Positions 18,245 through 27,847 are shown, counted from the first letter of the stretch. The stretch: DNA of 64,000 nucleotides from Corynebacterium choanae (GCF_003813965.1 NZ_CP033896.1:1302001-1366000); one strand, 5' to 3'. Translations and numbers: made by a program. The notes: a model not told the origin generated them from the letters alone.

Positions 18245-20350
18245 ATGGCTTTTGCAGCAGAACACCCAGTGTTGTCATATTCGGAACATCGACCAGTCGG
18301 TGAAATCGAACGAACCAAAGGCAAGTTCGTTGTCGAATCTGACTTCCAACCCGCCGGGGACCAGCCCAAAGCCATAGCCGAGCTCACCGAACGAATCAAC
18401 CGCGGCGAGCGAGACATTGTCCTGCTAGGTGCAACCGGCACCGGTAAATCTGCCACCGCAGCCTGGCTTATCGAACAAATCCAGCGCCCCACGCTGGTGA
18501 TGGCACCGAATAAAACCCTAGCCGCGCAGCTTGCTAACGAACTGCGCCAACTTTTACCAAACAATGCGGTGGAATATTTCGTTTCCTACTACGACTACTA
18601 TCAGCCGGAAGCCTATATTGCCCAAACCGACACCTACATTGAAAAAGACTCTTCCATCAACGAAGACGTGGAACGGCTTCGACATTCGGCAACCTCGGCA
18701 CTGCTGTCCCGCCGTGACGTTGTAGTGGTCTCCTCAGTGTCATGTATCTACGGTTTGGGAACCCCACAGTCCTATCTAGACCGTTCAGTCGTTGTAGCAG
18801 TCGGCGACGAAGTTGAACGCGACAAATTCCTGCGGCTACTTGTCGATATTCAATATGGTCGCAACGATGTCGCGTTCACCCGCGGCACCTTCCGGGTCAA
18901 AGGTGACACCGTCGACATTATCCCCGCATATGAGGAAAAAGCCGTGCGGGTAGAGTTCTTCGGCGACGAGATCGACTCGCTCTACTATGTGCATCCCCTC
19001 ACCGGTAATGTGCTGGAACAAGTCGACGAAATTCGAATCTTTCCTGCCACCCACTATGTTGCAGGGCCAGAGCGTATGCAGCAGGCAGTTGAAGCGATCA
19101 AAGAAGAACTTGGAATGCGTCTTGCTGACCTGGAAAATCGCGGCAAACTGCTGGAGGCACAGCGCCTGCGGATGCGCACCGAATACGACCTGGAAATGAT
19201 TGAGCAAGTTGGATTCTGCTCTGGAATCGAAAACTATTCCCGCCACATTGATGGTCGCCCCGCGGGCAGTGCCCCGGCCACCCTCGTCGACTATTTCCCA
19301 GAAGACTTTGTCACAATCATCGACGAATCCCATGTCACCGTCCCGCAGATCGGTGGCATGTATGAAGGCGACGCATCACGAAAACGCAATCTTGTCGATT
19401 TCGGATTCCGGCTACCTAGTGCACTCGACAATCGTCCTTTGACCTGGGATGAGTTCGCTGCCCGCAAAGGACAAACCGTCTACATGTCGGCAACCCCAGG
19501 TGACTTCGAACTCGCCGCCGCCAGCGGTGAATATGTTGAACAGGTTATTCGCCCAACCGGACTCCTCGACCCGAAAATCGTCGTCAAACCGACCAAAGGA
19601 CAAATCGACGATCTCATCGAAAATATTCGGGTGCGGGAGGAACGTGGCGAACGCGTCCTGGTAACAACATTGACCAAGAAAATGGCGGAGGATCTCACCG
19701 CATACTTTACCGAGCATGGAATCCGGGTTCGCTATCTGCACTCGGACATTGACACGTTGCAACGCGTCGAATTGCTACGCCAGCTTCGGTTGGGTGAATA
19801 TGACGTACTCGTAGGTATCAACCTGCTGCGGGAAGGCCTCGACCTGCCAGAGGTGTCGCTAGTGGCAATTTTGGACGCCGATAAGGAAGGGTTCTTGCGT
19901 TCCACCCGGTCACTTATCCAAACGATAGGTCGTGCAGCCCGCAACGTTGACGGGGAAGTACACATGTATGCCGACACCATCACCGACTCGATGCAGTTCG
20001 CGATCGACGAAACTGAACGTCGCCGTGCAAAGCAGATCGCCTACAACAACGAGCACGGGATTGATCCGCAGCCGTTGCGGAAGAAAATCGCCGATATTCT
20101 TGACCAGGTCTACGACATGGAATCCGACGATGCGGCGAAAACCAGCGACGCTACCGCGGATGCAGCGGTCGCCGGACAGCGTGATCTCGGTGACATGCCA
20201 GTAGAGAAGCTCCGTGCACTCATCGACGATCTCACCTTGCAGATGAAGGCAGCTGCCGAAGCCTTAAAGTTCGAGCTAGCTGGCCGCTTGCGGGATGAAA
20301 TCTTGGACTTGAAAAAAGAGTTACGCGGCATGGAAGAAGCAGGGGTGTGA
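18245..20350 (+). CDS. uvrB: excinuclease ABC subunit B
   Basis: 701-residue DNA damage recognition helicase of nucleotide excision repair, loaded by UvrA and partner of UvrC. Seen are the Walker A motif [10 protein letters not shown] (about 62-71), the damage-probing beta-hairpin [10 protein letters not shown], the DESH Walker B-type motif in TIIDESHVT, helicase motifs [17 protein letters not shown] and QTIGRAARN, and the C-terminal UVR domain (about 655-695), which binds UvrC. Start ATG 18245 lies 6 bases after TATGGT (18233-18238), consistent with a leaderless transcript. A short hairpin CAACC/GGTTG (20366-20389) follows the stop. The uvrA gene is about 8 kb downstream on the same strand. 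Confidence 0.95.
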   Translation: MAFAAEHPVLSYSEHRPVGEIERTKGKFVVESDFQPAGDQPKAIAELTERINRGERDIVLLGATGTGKSATAAWLIEQIQRPTLVMAPNKTLAAQLANELRQLLPNNAVEYFVSYYDYYQPEAYIAQTDTYIEKDSSINEDVERLRHSATSALLSRRDVVVVSSVSCIYGLGTPQSYLDRSVVVAVGDEVERDKFLRLLVDIQYGRNDVAFTRGTFRVKGDTVDIIPAYEEKAVRVEFFGDEIDSLYYVHPLTGNVLEQVDEIRIFPATHYVAGPERMQQAVEAIKEELGMRLADLENRGKLLEAQRLRMRTEYDLEMIEQVGFCSGIENYSRHIDGRPAGSAPATLVDYFPEDFVTIIDESHVTVPQIGGMYEGDASRKRNLVDFGFRLPSALDNRPLTWDEFAARKGQTVYMSATPGDFELAAASGEYVEQVIRPTGLLDPKIVVKPTKGQIDDLIENIRVREERGERVLVTTLTKKMAEDLTAYFTEHGIRVRYLHSDIDTLQRVELLRQLRLGEYDVLVGINLLREGLDLPEVSLVAILDADKEGFLRSTRSLIQTIGRAARNVDGEVHMYADTITDSMQFAIDETERRRAKQIAYNNEHGIDPQPLRKKIADILDQVYDMESDDAAKTSDATADAAVAGQRDLGDMPVEKLRALIDDLTLQMKAAAEALKFELAGRLRDEILDLKKELRGMEEAGV

Positions 20351-20418
20351 GCCACGAGACTTTTCCAACCCGAAGGTAATTTCGGTTGAGTTTCGTTCCC
20401 AACCGACAGCTAGCGGCC

Positions 20419-20424
20419 TACAAT
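20419..20424 (+). promoter_or_regulatory. candidate -10 element of the universal stress gene
   Basis: TACAAT matches the corynebacterial -10 consensus (TANNNT). No good -35 is visible. It would give a leader of about 180 bases before the gene at 20610. Confidence 0.3.
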
Positions 20425-20609
20425 GGTCACAGAAGCGCTTGCTTTGGATCTACGAACAGCTGCCACACGCCCCTGTGGTAGATGAACAACCGCAGCGGTA
20501 GTCACCGTGATGTGTCAATTCATCATCCGGTACACCCACAGGTTGGAACAATGTGAGAAGCTCCTGTTGAAGAAAGCACGCTTTGCACAGAAACGATGAA
20601 AGGTCTCTT

Positions 20610-21050
20610 ATGAGCCAGTATTCCACCATTGTTGTCGGTACCGACGGTTCGAAGTCTTCGATGCTCGCTGTCCAGCGTGCTGCCGCAATCGCAGCCGCAT
20701 TCGACGCCACTCTCGTCATTGGGTGCGCATTTTATGAGTCGAAGGAAGCTGCTTCGAAGACCCTGCGGCAGGATTCGATCACCGTGCTTGGTGACGATCC
20801 GGCAGCGGAAAACTTGAAGAAAGCAGCCAAGGCCGCCCGCGAAGTTGGCGCCCACGATATCAAGACCACGCAAAAGCCTGGCACCCCTGTTGAGGCGTTG
20901 ATGGCGATTGTCAACGAGGCGAAGGCTGATTTGTTGGTGGTTGGTAACCGGGGAATCAACTCGCTTACTGGTCGTCTGCTGGGTAGCGTTCCCGCTGATG
21001 TTGCCCGCCAGTCACAGTGTGACGTGATGATTGTGCACACAGTCAGCTAA
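20610..21050 (+). CDS. universal stress protein (UspA family)
   Basis: 146-residue single-domain universal stress protein. It begins with the typical strand and acidic ATP-site residue in TIVVGTDGS. It ends with the ATP-binding pattern G-x2-G-x9-G-S seen in GNRGINSLTGRLLGSVP, followed by SQCDVMIVH. It should be a nucleotide-binding cytoplasmic protein induced by stress or growth arrest; the exact role is unknown. ATG 20610 is preferred because GAAAGG is 6 bases upstream; an in-frame ATG at 20583 is less well placed. It is monocistronic, with a long leader and a strong terminator. Confidence 0.9.
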   Translation: MSQYSTIVVGTDGSKSSMLAVQRAAAIAAAFDATLVIGCAFYESKEAASKTLRQDSITVLGDDPAAENLKKAAKAAREVGAHDIKTTQKPGTPVEALMAIVNEAKADLLVVGNRGINSLTGRLLGSVPADVARQSQCDVMIVHTVS

Positions 21051-21129
21051 CTGTTGCTACGAAAAGAGTAGAAACATTCGTTGTTCCACCGGCGCGCCGG
21101 GGGTGTTTGCACCCTCGCGCACTAGGAAC

Positions 21130-21176
21130 AAGCCCGTATCACCATGCACAGTTTCGTGCACTGATGCGGGCTTTTT
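21130..21176 (+). terminator. terminator of the universal stress gene
   Basis: AGCCCGTATCA (21131-21141) pairs with TGATGCGGGCT (21162-21172) with one mismatch, an inner TGCAC/GTGCA pairs as well, and TTTTT follows. Confidence 0.85.
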
Positions 21177-21332
21177 GCATGCGTATCGTTGCTTGCTATC
21201 CGACATCGGCAACGACCTTGTGCGGTGAAAGGCCAGCTTATTGCTTGCGAAACAGATGTATCTGGCACGATCGGGGGCGCCCGAAGATTGTTTCCTGCGG
21301 TGGCGTTTTCTGGGCTATCAACCGTGATTTAG

Positions 21333-21338
21333 TACAGT
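21333..21338 (+). promoter_or_regulatory. thrC: -10 element for leaderless thrC
   Basis: TACAGT followed by exactly 7 bases and the GTG start at 21346, so transcription would begin on the start codon. No ribosome binding site lies before the GTG. Confidence 0.5.
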
Positions 21339-21345
21339 GTGACAG

Positions 21346-22797
21346 GTGGACTACATCTCAACGCGCGACGCACGTCGTCAACGGCATACTTTCAGCGATA
21401 TTCTGCTCGGCGGGCTTGCTGCCGACGGTGGGCTTTATCTGCCCGCGGAATACCCACAACTCAACGATAGCGACCTCACCCGGCTGCGAACCATCCTCAA
21501 TGAGGAAGGCTATGCGGCGTTAGCGGGGGAGGTGTTGACGTTGTTTATCGACGACGCTGACATTCCTGCCGACGATGTTCGCCGTCTTGCAGCAAACGCC
21601 TACCACACCCCAACGTTTAGCGATGAGGCGATTGTGCCGGTCGCGCATCTTGACAACAACCTATATCTAGGCCGGTTGTCGATGGGGCCGACCGCGGCGT
21701 TTAAAGATATGGCGATGCAACTGCTCGGCGAGCTTTTCGAATACGAATTGGATCGTCGCGGGGAGACGCTCAATATTCTCGGTGCAACCAGTGGCGACAC
21801 TGGCTCAGCTGCCGAATATGCCATGCGTGGCCGGCACGGCATCACAGTGTTTATGCTGACCCCCCGCGGTCGGATGACACCATTCCAGCAAGCCCAAATG
21901 TTTGGGCTGCTCGACGACAATGTGTTCAACATTGCGCTTGATGGGGTGTTTGATGATTGCCAAGATGTAGTCAAGGCTGTCGCGCAAGATGCCGAATTTA
22001 AACGCCGCTGGCGTATCGGGGCGGTGAACTCTATCAACTGGGCGCGGCTTCTTGCCCAGGTGGTGTACTACATTTCTTGCTGGATCCGAATCACCAACAG
22101 CAACGATGAAAAGGTCTCGTTTTCGGTTCCAACTGGGAATTTTGGCGATATTTGTGCCGGCCACATTGCCCGCCAAATGGGGTTGCCCATCGATAAGCTC
22201 ATTGTGGCAACCAACGAAAACTCGGTGCTCGAAGAATTCTTCCGCACTGGCCGCTACCAGGTAGATCGGGAGGCGCTGCAAACCTCCTCACCGTCGATGG
22301 ACATCTCCAAGGCTTCGAATTTTGAACGGTTTGTGTTCGATCTTCTCGATCGGGACGCAAGTCGTATTGCAGAGCTGTTCGGCGAACAGGTTCCTGCCGG
22401 TGGTTTCGATCTGCACGAAGATCCAGCATTCCCGCAGATCGCTGCAACCTTTGGATTCTATGCCGGCACATCGACGCATGCGGATCGTCTCACAACGATT
22501 GCTGATTTGCATCGTCGACTCGATGTGCTGGTCGATCCGCACACAGCCGACGGGATTCATGTGGCGAAAACAGTTGCGCAAGCCCAGCACATCACCACCC
22601 CAATTGTGTGCCTCGAGACTGCGTTGCCGGTGAAATTTGCCGACACGATTGCTGAGGCGATTGGGGAAGCACCTGCCCCAACCGGTCGATTTGCCGGCAT
22701 CATGGATGCTGATCGAAAAGTTGTGGATTTGCCTAATGATGCAGCAGTAGTGAAAGCGTTTATTGCCGAACAGTTAGCTGCCCGGGTGGACGCTTAG
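21346..22797 (+). CDS. thrC: threonine synthase
   Basis: 483-residue PLP enzyme that converts O-phosphohomoserine to threonine. The start MDYISTRDARRQRHTFSD and the whole sequence closely follow C. glutamicum ThrC (481 residues). The PLP lysine is Lys120 in GPTAAFKDMAMQ. The phosphate-binding glycine-rich segment is GATSGDTGSAAEYAMRG, and SVPTGNFGDICAGHIAR is also typical. It belongs to the long fungal/E. coli-like class. GTG 21346 is chosen from alignment by memory and the -10 at 21333-21338. It is not next to hom-thrB, which is also the case in C. glutamicum. Confidence 0.95.
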   Translation: MDYISTRDARRQRHTFSDILLGGLAADGGLYLPAEYPQLNDSDLTRLRTILNEEGYAALAGEVLTLFIDDADIPADDVRRLAANAYHTPTFSDEAIVPVAHLDNNLYLGRLSMGPTAAFKDMAMQLLGELFEYELDRRGETLNILGATSGDTGSAAEYAMRGRHGITVFMLTPRGRMTPFQQAQMFGLLDDNVFNIALDGVFDDCQDVVKAVAQDAEFKRRWRIGAVNSINWARLLAQVVYYISCWIRITNSNDEKVSFSVPTGNFGDICAGHIARQMGLPIDKLIVATNENSVLEEFFRTGRYQVDREALQTSSPSMDISKASNFERFVFDLLDRDASRIAELFGEQVPAGGFDLHEDPAFPQIAATFGFYAGTSTHADRLTTIADLHRRLDVLVDPHTADGIHVAKTVAQAQHITTPIVCLETALPVKFADTIAEAIGEAPAPTGRFAGIMDADRKVVDLPNDAAVVKAFIAEQLAARVDA

Positions 22798-22942
22798 CCA
22801 CACAGCATTGGCGCCCGCGGCTCCGGTGTAACCGGTGGATGCTGGTGCCTAGTCTGGCCGCCACAGTGACGGGAATCCAAGGTTGCGTTGTTGGGTTCCT
22901 AAAACACCTGTGGCGGCCTGTTGCCTATAGACAACCCCGGTT

Positions 22943-25306
22943 TCAGTCGGCCGGGTGAGGATGATATCGCTGCACCGGCCCGGCTGGATGTGGAATGTCA
23001 CCAACAACAGCAAGTGACTGGGTTGCCCGGGTGTAGGCGACGTAGAGATCATTCCATCCTTGGCTGGACTGCTGAGCTATAGCCGTGGGATCAACCACGA
23101 CCACATGGTCATACTCCAACCCTTTTACCGCATCAACCTGGCACACCACAGTGCGTGCTCGCGCTGCCGGCGACAACGTCGACTGTGCACCGGTGAGGGT
23201 TTCAGTAATGCTTGCGAAATCCTTATCGGGCACGATGACAGCGACCTGCCGGTGAGGATCGTCTTGTAGCCGGGTGGTGATCCACGAGGGGATTTGGTGT
23301 GCATCACCAATACGGGTGACCGGATAGCGGCCCTCCCGGATCGCGGTGGCCGGCGGTTCGTCGGTGAGTTCTGCCGCCAGGGGTGCTGCAAAGTCAACAA
23401 TGCTCTGCGGGGTGCGGTAGTTCACAGTTAAGCCAAGCACAGTCAACCGGTTACCCATGGCCGGGCCGAGAGTTTCCGCCCAGTCGTCGATACCTGCGGG
23501 ATGCGAGGTTTGTGCCGTATCACCCACAATGGTCATCCAGCGGCTGGGGCAGCGCCGCAGAATCATGCGCCATTCCATCGGGGTGATCTCTTGCGCCTCG
23601 TCAACAACCACATGCCCATATGCCCAGGTGTAGTCGGCTTGGGCACGTTCAGCGGTGGTGCGATGGTCTTGGGTTTGTTGCCGCATCGCCAAGGTTTCCG
23701 CATCGATAATGTCGTGGGCGGATAGGATTTCCGCTTCTGACTCGTCATCCAAGTCGGTGTTTTGCGAGGACTGCAAAATATCGAGGGCATCCTCCGCATC
23801 GGCGATCTGCTGGCGCCAAGCCTGCTGTTGTGCCTGTTGCAGCTGGTAAGGATCCGGTGCCCCGATACGGTGTGCCACCTCGTCGATCAGAGCAGTATCA
23901 GAAGTACTCACCACCTGGCGGTCGGCCCGATATAGCGCTGACCGGGTTTCCTGATCATAGGCACGGGCAGCATGCGCAATCGCGGTGGTGCTGGTGAGGA
24001 GATCGTCTACCACCTGCACCGGGTCAAGGATCGGCCACAGCGCATCAATATGCTGTTGCGTGGTGGGATGTTCGGCGATTTCGTCGAAGAGTTCCGCAAT
24101 ATCACCTTCCCCTAGAAGGTCTGGCCCGCCGAGCGGATCAGCAGAAAGACGATGCGCGACATCCCGGGCGGCCGCTTCGATGAGTTGATCGGCGAAAATT
24201 GCACGAGCCGCATTGTGTGGTTTTCGGGAACGACGTGCCCGGGTGCGGGCGGCTTTAATCATTGCCGGGGTCAACGACACCTGCAGGCTGTCGGCGAGAA
24301 AGGAGATAGTGTCTTCGGGGATTCGCTGATAGGAGCGAATATGTTCGGTGAGAATGGTGACCATCTCTGCGGAGCCTTTGATCTCCCGGGTGAGGCGGGG
24401 ATCTTGACAAGTGGCTTCCACCCCGGGGTAGAGCTGCCCAACGGTGGACAGCACTACACCGGTTTCCCCAAGTTCAGGCAGCACACGGGCGATATAGTGC
24501 AAAAATGTTGCATTCGGGCCGATAATAAGGACACCTGTTTTCGCGAGCTGTTCCCGCCAGGTGTATAGCAGATATGCGACACGGTGCAATGCAACCGCGG
24601 TTTTCCCTGTGCCAGGGCCGCCGGTGACAACAAGTGCACCACGGGACTGGTGGCGAATAATCGCATCCTGTTCGGCTTGAATGGTTTGCACAATCGAAAC
24701 CATGTGTCCGCTTCTGGCGGCTTCGACGGCTGCCAGCAGCGGTGATTCGTCGCCGACTCCTTGGTCAGTCGTGGCAAGAGGATGATCGTCGCCGGCAAGA
24801 TATTCGTCGGTAACCCCTTGCACCACGGTACCTTTGGTGCGGATGTGGCGGCGGGCACGCACCCCTTCCGGTTGGGCGGTTGTCGCTAGATAGTAGGGTC
24901 GCGCCATGGGGGCACGCCAGTCCAGAAGGAGGGTTTCATAGTCCCGTTCGCGGTCGTGTAACCCAAGCCGACCAATGTAGCGCCGATCATGGTCAGGATG
25001 GTCAGGAACTGGATGTTCCGGGCCTTGTTCGGTTTCGTCGCGCACATCGATGCGTCCAAACACTAGACCAAGATGGGCAATATTGAGCCGGTCGAGGCGG
25101 GCGTTGAGCGCATGATATTCGGTTTCCCGTTGTACGAGGGCTTCCGGGTCAGGATTAGCCGGATCAACATCGAGCATGACCGCATCAAGACGGGCGCGGG
25201 CACGTTGGACTTCGTCGTCAAGATAGCGAAACAGCGTATCAAGATGGGTTTGTTCGCTGGCGATACGCGGATCTTCGTCGTGAGGGGATTGCGACGCGGT
25301 GATGAT
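22943..25306 (-). CDS. helR: HelR/HelD-family RNA polymerase recycling ATPase
   Basis: UvrD-like superfamily 1 ATPase that removes stalled RNA polymerase from DNA; HelR proteins are linked to rifamycin tolerance. From ATC 25306 it has about 787 residues: an N-terminal coiled coil (1-75), a 1A domain with Walker A VTGGPGTGKTAVALHRV (Lys about 235), a long inserted helical arm (about 330-570), Walker B-like VVVDEAQEITPMEW, GDTAQTSHPAG, and the motif VKGLEYDHVVVVDP, ending in LYVAYTRATQ. The first ATG (25177) would cut the coiled coil in half. The frame stays open upstream and reads SEQTHLDTLFRYLDDEVQRA, typical of the family, but contains no ATG, GTG or TTG. GGAAGG at 25318-25313 is 6 bases before ATC 25306 and 9 before ATC 25303. 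A hairpin terminator lies 40 bases before the start. Confidence 0.78.
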   Translation of the reverse strand: MITASQSPHDEDPRIASEQTHLDTLFRYLDDEVQRARARLDAVMLDVDPANPDPEALVQRETEYHALNARLDRLNIAHLGLVFGRIDVRDETEQGPEHPVPDHPDHDRRYIGRLGLHDRERDYETLLLDWRAPMARPYYLATTAQPEGVRARRHIRTKGTVVQGVTDEYLAGDDHPLATTDQGVGDESPLLAAVEAARSGHMVSIVQTIQAEQDAIIRHQSRGALVVTGGPGTGKTAVALHRVAYLLYTWREQLAKTGVLIIGPNATFLHYIARVLPELGETGVVLSTVGQLYPGVEATCQDPRLTREIKGSAEMVTILTEHIRSYQRIPEDTISFLADSLQVSLTPAMIKAARTRARRSRKPHNAARAIFADQLIEAAARDVAHRLSADPLGGPDLLGEGDIAELFDEIAEHPTTQQHIDALWPILDPVQVVDDLLTSTTAIAHAARAYDQETRSALYRADRQVVSTSDTALIDEVAHRIGAPDPYQLQQAQQQAWRQQIADAEDALDILQSSQNTDLDDESEAEILSAHDIIDAETLAMRQQTQDHRTTAERAQADYTWAYGHVVVDEAQEITPMEWRMILRRCPSRWMTIVGDTAQTSHPAGIDDWAETLGPAMGNRLTVLGLTVNYRTPQSIVDFAAPLAAELTDEPPATAIREGRYPVTRIGDAHQIPSWITTRLQDDPHRQVAVIVPDKDFASITETLTGAQSTLSPAARARTVVCQVDAVKGLEYDHVVVVDPTAIAQQSSQGWNDLYVAYTRATQSLAVVGDIPHPAGPVQRYHPHPAD

Positions 25307-25345
25307 AACGAACCTTCCACAAGGGTGAAGAAAATGAACGATGAG

Positions 25346-25400
25346 AAAAAGGGCGGTTCGCCGATATAGGCCGTGAACTGCCTATATCGGTGGCGAACCG
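25346..25400 (-). terminator. intrinsic terminator in the helR leader
   Basis: On the minus strand, CGGTTCGCC plus GATATAGG (25400-25381, with a 3-base bulge) pairs with CCTATATC plus GGCGAACCG (25370-25354). A run of five T follows at 25350-25346. The stem is about 17 bp. It ends about 40 bases before the helR start codon. It could end transcription from the DoxX-like gene or act as an attenuator of helR. Confidence 0.7.
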
Positions 25401-25499
25401 GAGCCACAAGCGCGGCGGTGTAACCCGGTACTGCAGGCAAGTCGGTGCAGTGGTAGACGGACACCGGCGACAGTGGTGAAAACCCCAGTTTGCTGCAGC

Positions 25500-25505
25500 A
25501 TTATG
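25500..25505 (-). promoter_or_regulatory. helR: candidate -10 element for helR
   Basis: CATAAT on the minus strand, upstream of the leader terminator. No strong -35 is visible at the right distance, so this is a weak call. Confidence 0.2.
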
Positions 25506-25587
25506 GTCATCCGGGGTGTGACAGGTTTAAGTCGCAGCCGCCGGAACACCCACCACAGCGTTGCCGGTTGGGGCCAAAGATGAGCAC

Positions 25588-25624
25588 ACCCGGCAGTGCC
25601 AGTGATCAAGGACTGCCGGGTGAT
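25588..25624 (-). terminator. hairpin after the DoxX-like gene
   Basis: CACCCGGCAGT (25588-25598) pairs with ACTGCCGGGTG (25612-25622) around a 13-base loop, 31 bases after the DoxX-like stop codon. The T-tract on the minus strand is weak. Confidence 0.5.
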
Positions 25625-25654
25625 GCTGCGGAAAATCGGTGCGGTGCTGCGCTG

Positions 25655-26638
25655 CTAGAAGTTGTATTTCTTCTCGAGGCGCTTCATCGCTTTCTTAGCC
25701 GCTTTATCGGCTTTTTTATTGGCTTTCTTGCTGACTTTCCGGGCTTTCTTCGAAGCTGCACCGTATTCGTTCGCAACAACTTTCGCAGCCTGATCGGCAC
25801 GAGCCTGCGCTTTCTCGGCGGCTTTTACGGTTCGATCTTTCGCGGCTTTCGCATTTGATGCAGCAAATGCTCGCCAATCGTCCTTGTTGTCATCGAAATA
25901 GTCTTGGGCTTGTTCGACCAGTTCCTTTGCTTTGCTGCGGGACTGGTCGAACACGTCGGCGGCAGTGTCGGTGAAGTCGTCAAAGAACGAGTGGGTTTTC
26001 TCCGAAGCCTGCTCGAAGAGATCTTTGCCTTTGTCGTCCCAGAATTCGGTGGCGGCACCGGCTGCGGTAGCGGCACCTGCGGCGGCGAAGGATTTCGCAT
26101 TTCCGGCGAGCTCGCCAGCTTTTTCCTTCCCAGCCTCCATATAGCGTTCAGTGTCCGACTTGCCAGGCAGTGCCTGCTGCACCTTGCGGTTCGTTACCTT
26201 GGCAGCATGCTTGGTTCGCCAAGCCAGATCTGGTTTCCCCTGCGTGTCAGACACGGTGATGAGCAGTCCGCCCAGCAGTGCGGTTTGGGTAAGGAACCCA
26301 GAACGCATCGTTTCTTTTTCACTGTCGGAGCTGGCAGTCCAAAACGCGTGCCGAGTCAACAGTCCTGGCAGGGAAGTAATCGCTAGCAGGGCAGCGGACA
26401 GGCGCTGGAATTTACCTAAAGCCAGCAGCGATCCTGCCGTCACTTTCGTTCCGCCGAGTGCACGATTGACCAGGCTGCTGTCAGCCGGAATAACTGCCGC
26501 ATACTGTGGGGCGACAGTCTTTACTGCCTGCAGTACAGCAGCGCCTTCATCCGGGTGCTTATCCGGGTGGAGCGTCTGATCGACGCCGTCAGCGATATAG
26601 ACACTCGCCAACATTGGACGGGCAATTTTACGGAACAT
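25655..26638 (-). CDS. DoxX-like membrane protein with Lys/Ala-rich tail
   Basis: About 327 residues. The first 140 form a DoxX-like domain: MFRKIARPMLASVYIADGVDQ, then hydrophobic segments around LSAALLAITSLPGLL and FLTQTALLGGLLITVSD, and the charged pair AWRTKHA. The remaining 190 residues are a hydrophilic, helical tail, first acidic/aromatic (FWDDKGKDLFEQ) and finally almost purely Lys/Ala. DoxX proteins belong to a small quinone-linked membrane family, often connected with redox stress; no activity can be claimed here. ATG 26638 is chosen because AGGTGA lies 8 bases upstream; GTG 26650 is possible. The tail is much longer than a usual DoxX protein (about 130-180 residues). Confidence 0.7.
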   Translation of the reverse strand: MFRKIARPMLASVYIADGVDQTLHPDKHPDEGAAVLQAVKTVAPQYAAVIPADSSLVNRALGGTKVTAGSLLALGKFQRLSAALLAITSLPGLLTRHAFWTASSDSEKETMRSGFLTQTALLGGLLITVSDTQGKPDLAWRTKHAAKVTNRKVQQALPGKSDTERYMEAGKEKAGELAGNAKSFAAAGAATAAGAATEFWDDKGKDLFEQASEKTHSFFDDFTDTAADVFDQSRSKAKELVEQAQDYFDDNKDDWRAFAASNAKAAKDRTVKAAEKAQARADQAAKVVANEYGAASKKARKVSKKANKKADKAAKKAMKRLEKKYNF

Positions 26639-27237
26639 GGTGATGTTCACCTAGCTTTCCACAATGAGGTACATATGGGTTGGTTGCAGAATACCGGAAG
26701 AAACACGGTAAGCGGGAACTCCTGGAGGCACGACGAGCCACAACACTGCCGGAAACACACCAACAGCCCGCTGGTGCAGGGTAGTTTTTAGCAACACTTC
26801 ATGGTTTGTGATGTTCGCCAATCCGCGGCGGGATAGAACTTCTTGATCGGCGAGCTGTCACCGATCGCATTGTCTGGGTCGGCAACAGCGCACAGTCGTT
26901 TAGTCACACGAACAGCAACCGGCGACAACCAACGGCGTGTGCTGTAGCGGCAGCGAAAATCCAACAATCGATGTTTGCAAATAACCCCAACAGTCACCGC
27001 TTGCAACGCGAACCATCCCACACCTATTCCCAATCCACGAACCCGGTGAGGCTTGAGGGGCTAACAAGCAGGGCGAAACAGCTATTGCGACAAGGCTGCA
27101 GCACTCGCCACACACCCTAAAAGCGTAGCGATCGAACCAGCGGATGCGTTGGCACGTTCGGGTGATTCGGTCAAGCCAGCGGAAAGTATTGCTCCAATGC
27201 GATAGGCGTCATGTGCTGCCACAACAGCTGCCTGGTT
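26639..27237. other. gene-free gap upstream of the DoxX-like gene
   Basis: About 600 bp with no convincing coding frame, repeat or RNA gene. It must hold the promoter of the DoxX-like gene (left part, minus strand) and the 3' end of the metallo-hydrolase transcript (right part). Confidence 0.45.
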
Positions 27238-27840
27238 TTACCAGCCGCGCGCCCGCCACTGATCAAGCTGACCACGCTCCGCACCCAAGGTGGTATCGGC
27301 ACCATGACCCGGATGGACAACAGTACTGTCGGGATAGCGCTGGAAAATTTTTTCAATCACATCGGCAAGCAACTGGTGAAAATCCGCTGCCGAATTGGTT
27401 TTGCCCACCCCGCCAGGAAACAGACTATCGCCCACAAAAAGATGATCGACCCCGTCGATCGTCGCGGCAACAACCAGGCCGCCAGGGGTGTGTCCGCGCA
27501 CCACAAACATGGTGAGATCATGGCCAAACCACGACACAGTTTCCCCATCGGCCACCATACGATCGGCGGGCACTGGAATCCCAGGAGCATCTTGGGCCGA
27601 AGTCCAATGTTGCGGATGGTACAGCTCACAGATCGCCTCCAAGGCGCGCACATGATCCCAATGCTGATGGGTTGTCACCAAATCGGTTACTGTCACCCCG
27701 GTTTGGTCAATGAGCGCAGTAATCGCTGGCGCATCGTCGGCCGCGTCAATAAGCAATCCATGGGTGCCGTCATGTAGCAGATAAACATTATTGTCCATCT
27801 CGGAGACAGCGATACGGGCAAGTTGTAGCGGTGCAGTCAT
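27238..27840 (-). CDS. MBL-fold metallo-hydrolase (glyoxalase II-like)
   Basis: 200-residue zinc hydrolase of the metallo-beta-lactamase fold. The metal motif THQHWDHV gives His58, His60, Asp62 and His63. Further ligands are probably the His in RGHTPGGLV, the Asp in LFVGDSLFPGGVGKT and the His in VVHPGHGADT. The shape GDSLFPGGVG is typical of the hydroxyacylglutathione-hydrolase-like group; the natural substrate is not known. ATG 27840 is chosen because the -10-like TACAGT lies exactly 7 bases upstream, indicating a leaderless mRNA; a GTG at 27849 is inside that element. It is divergent from uvrA, the same neighbour arrangement seen in other corynebacteria. Confidence 0.85.
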   Translation of the reverse strand: MTAPLQLARIAVSEMDNNVYLLHDGTHGLLIDAADDAPAITALIDQTGVTVTDLVTTHQHWDHVRALEAICELYHPQHWTSAQDAPGIPVPADRMVADGETVSWFGHDLTMFVVRGHTPGGLVVAATIDGVDHLFVGDSLFPGGVGKTNSAADFHQLLADVIEKIFQRYPDSTVVHPGHGADTTLGAERGQLDQWRARGW

Positions 27841-27847
27841 AGGTTTC

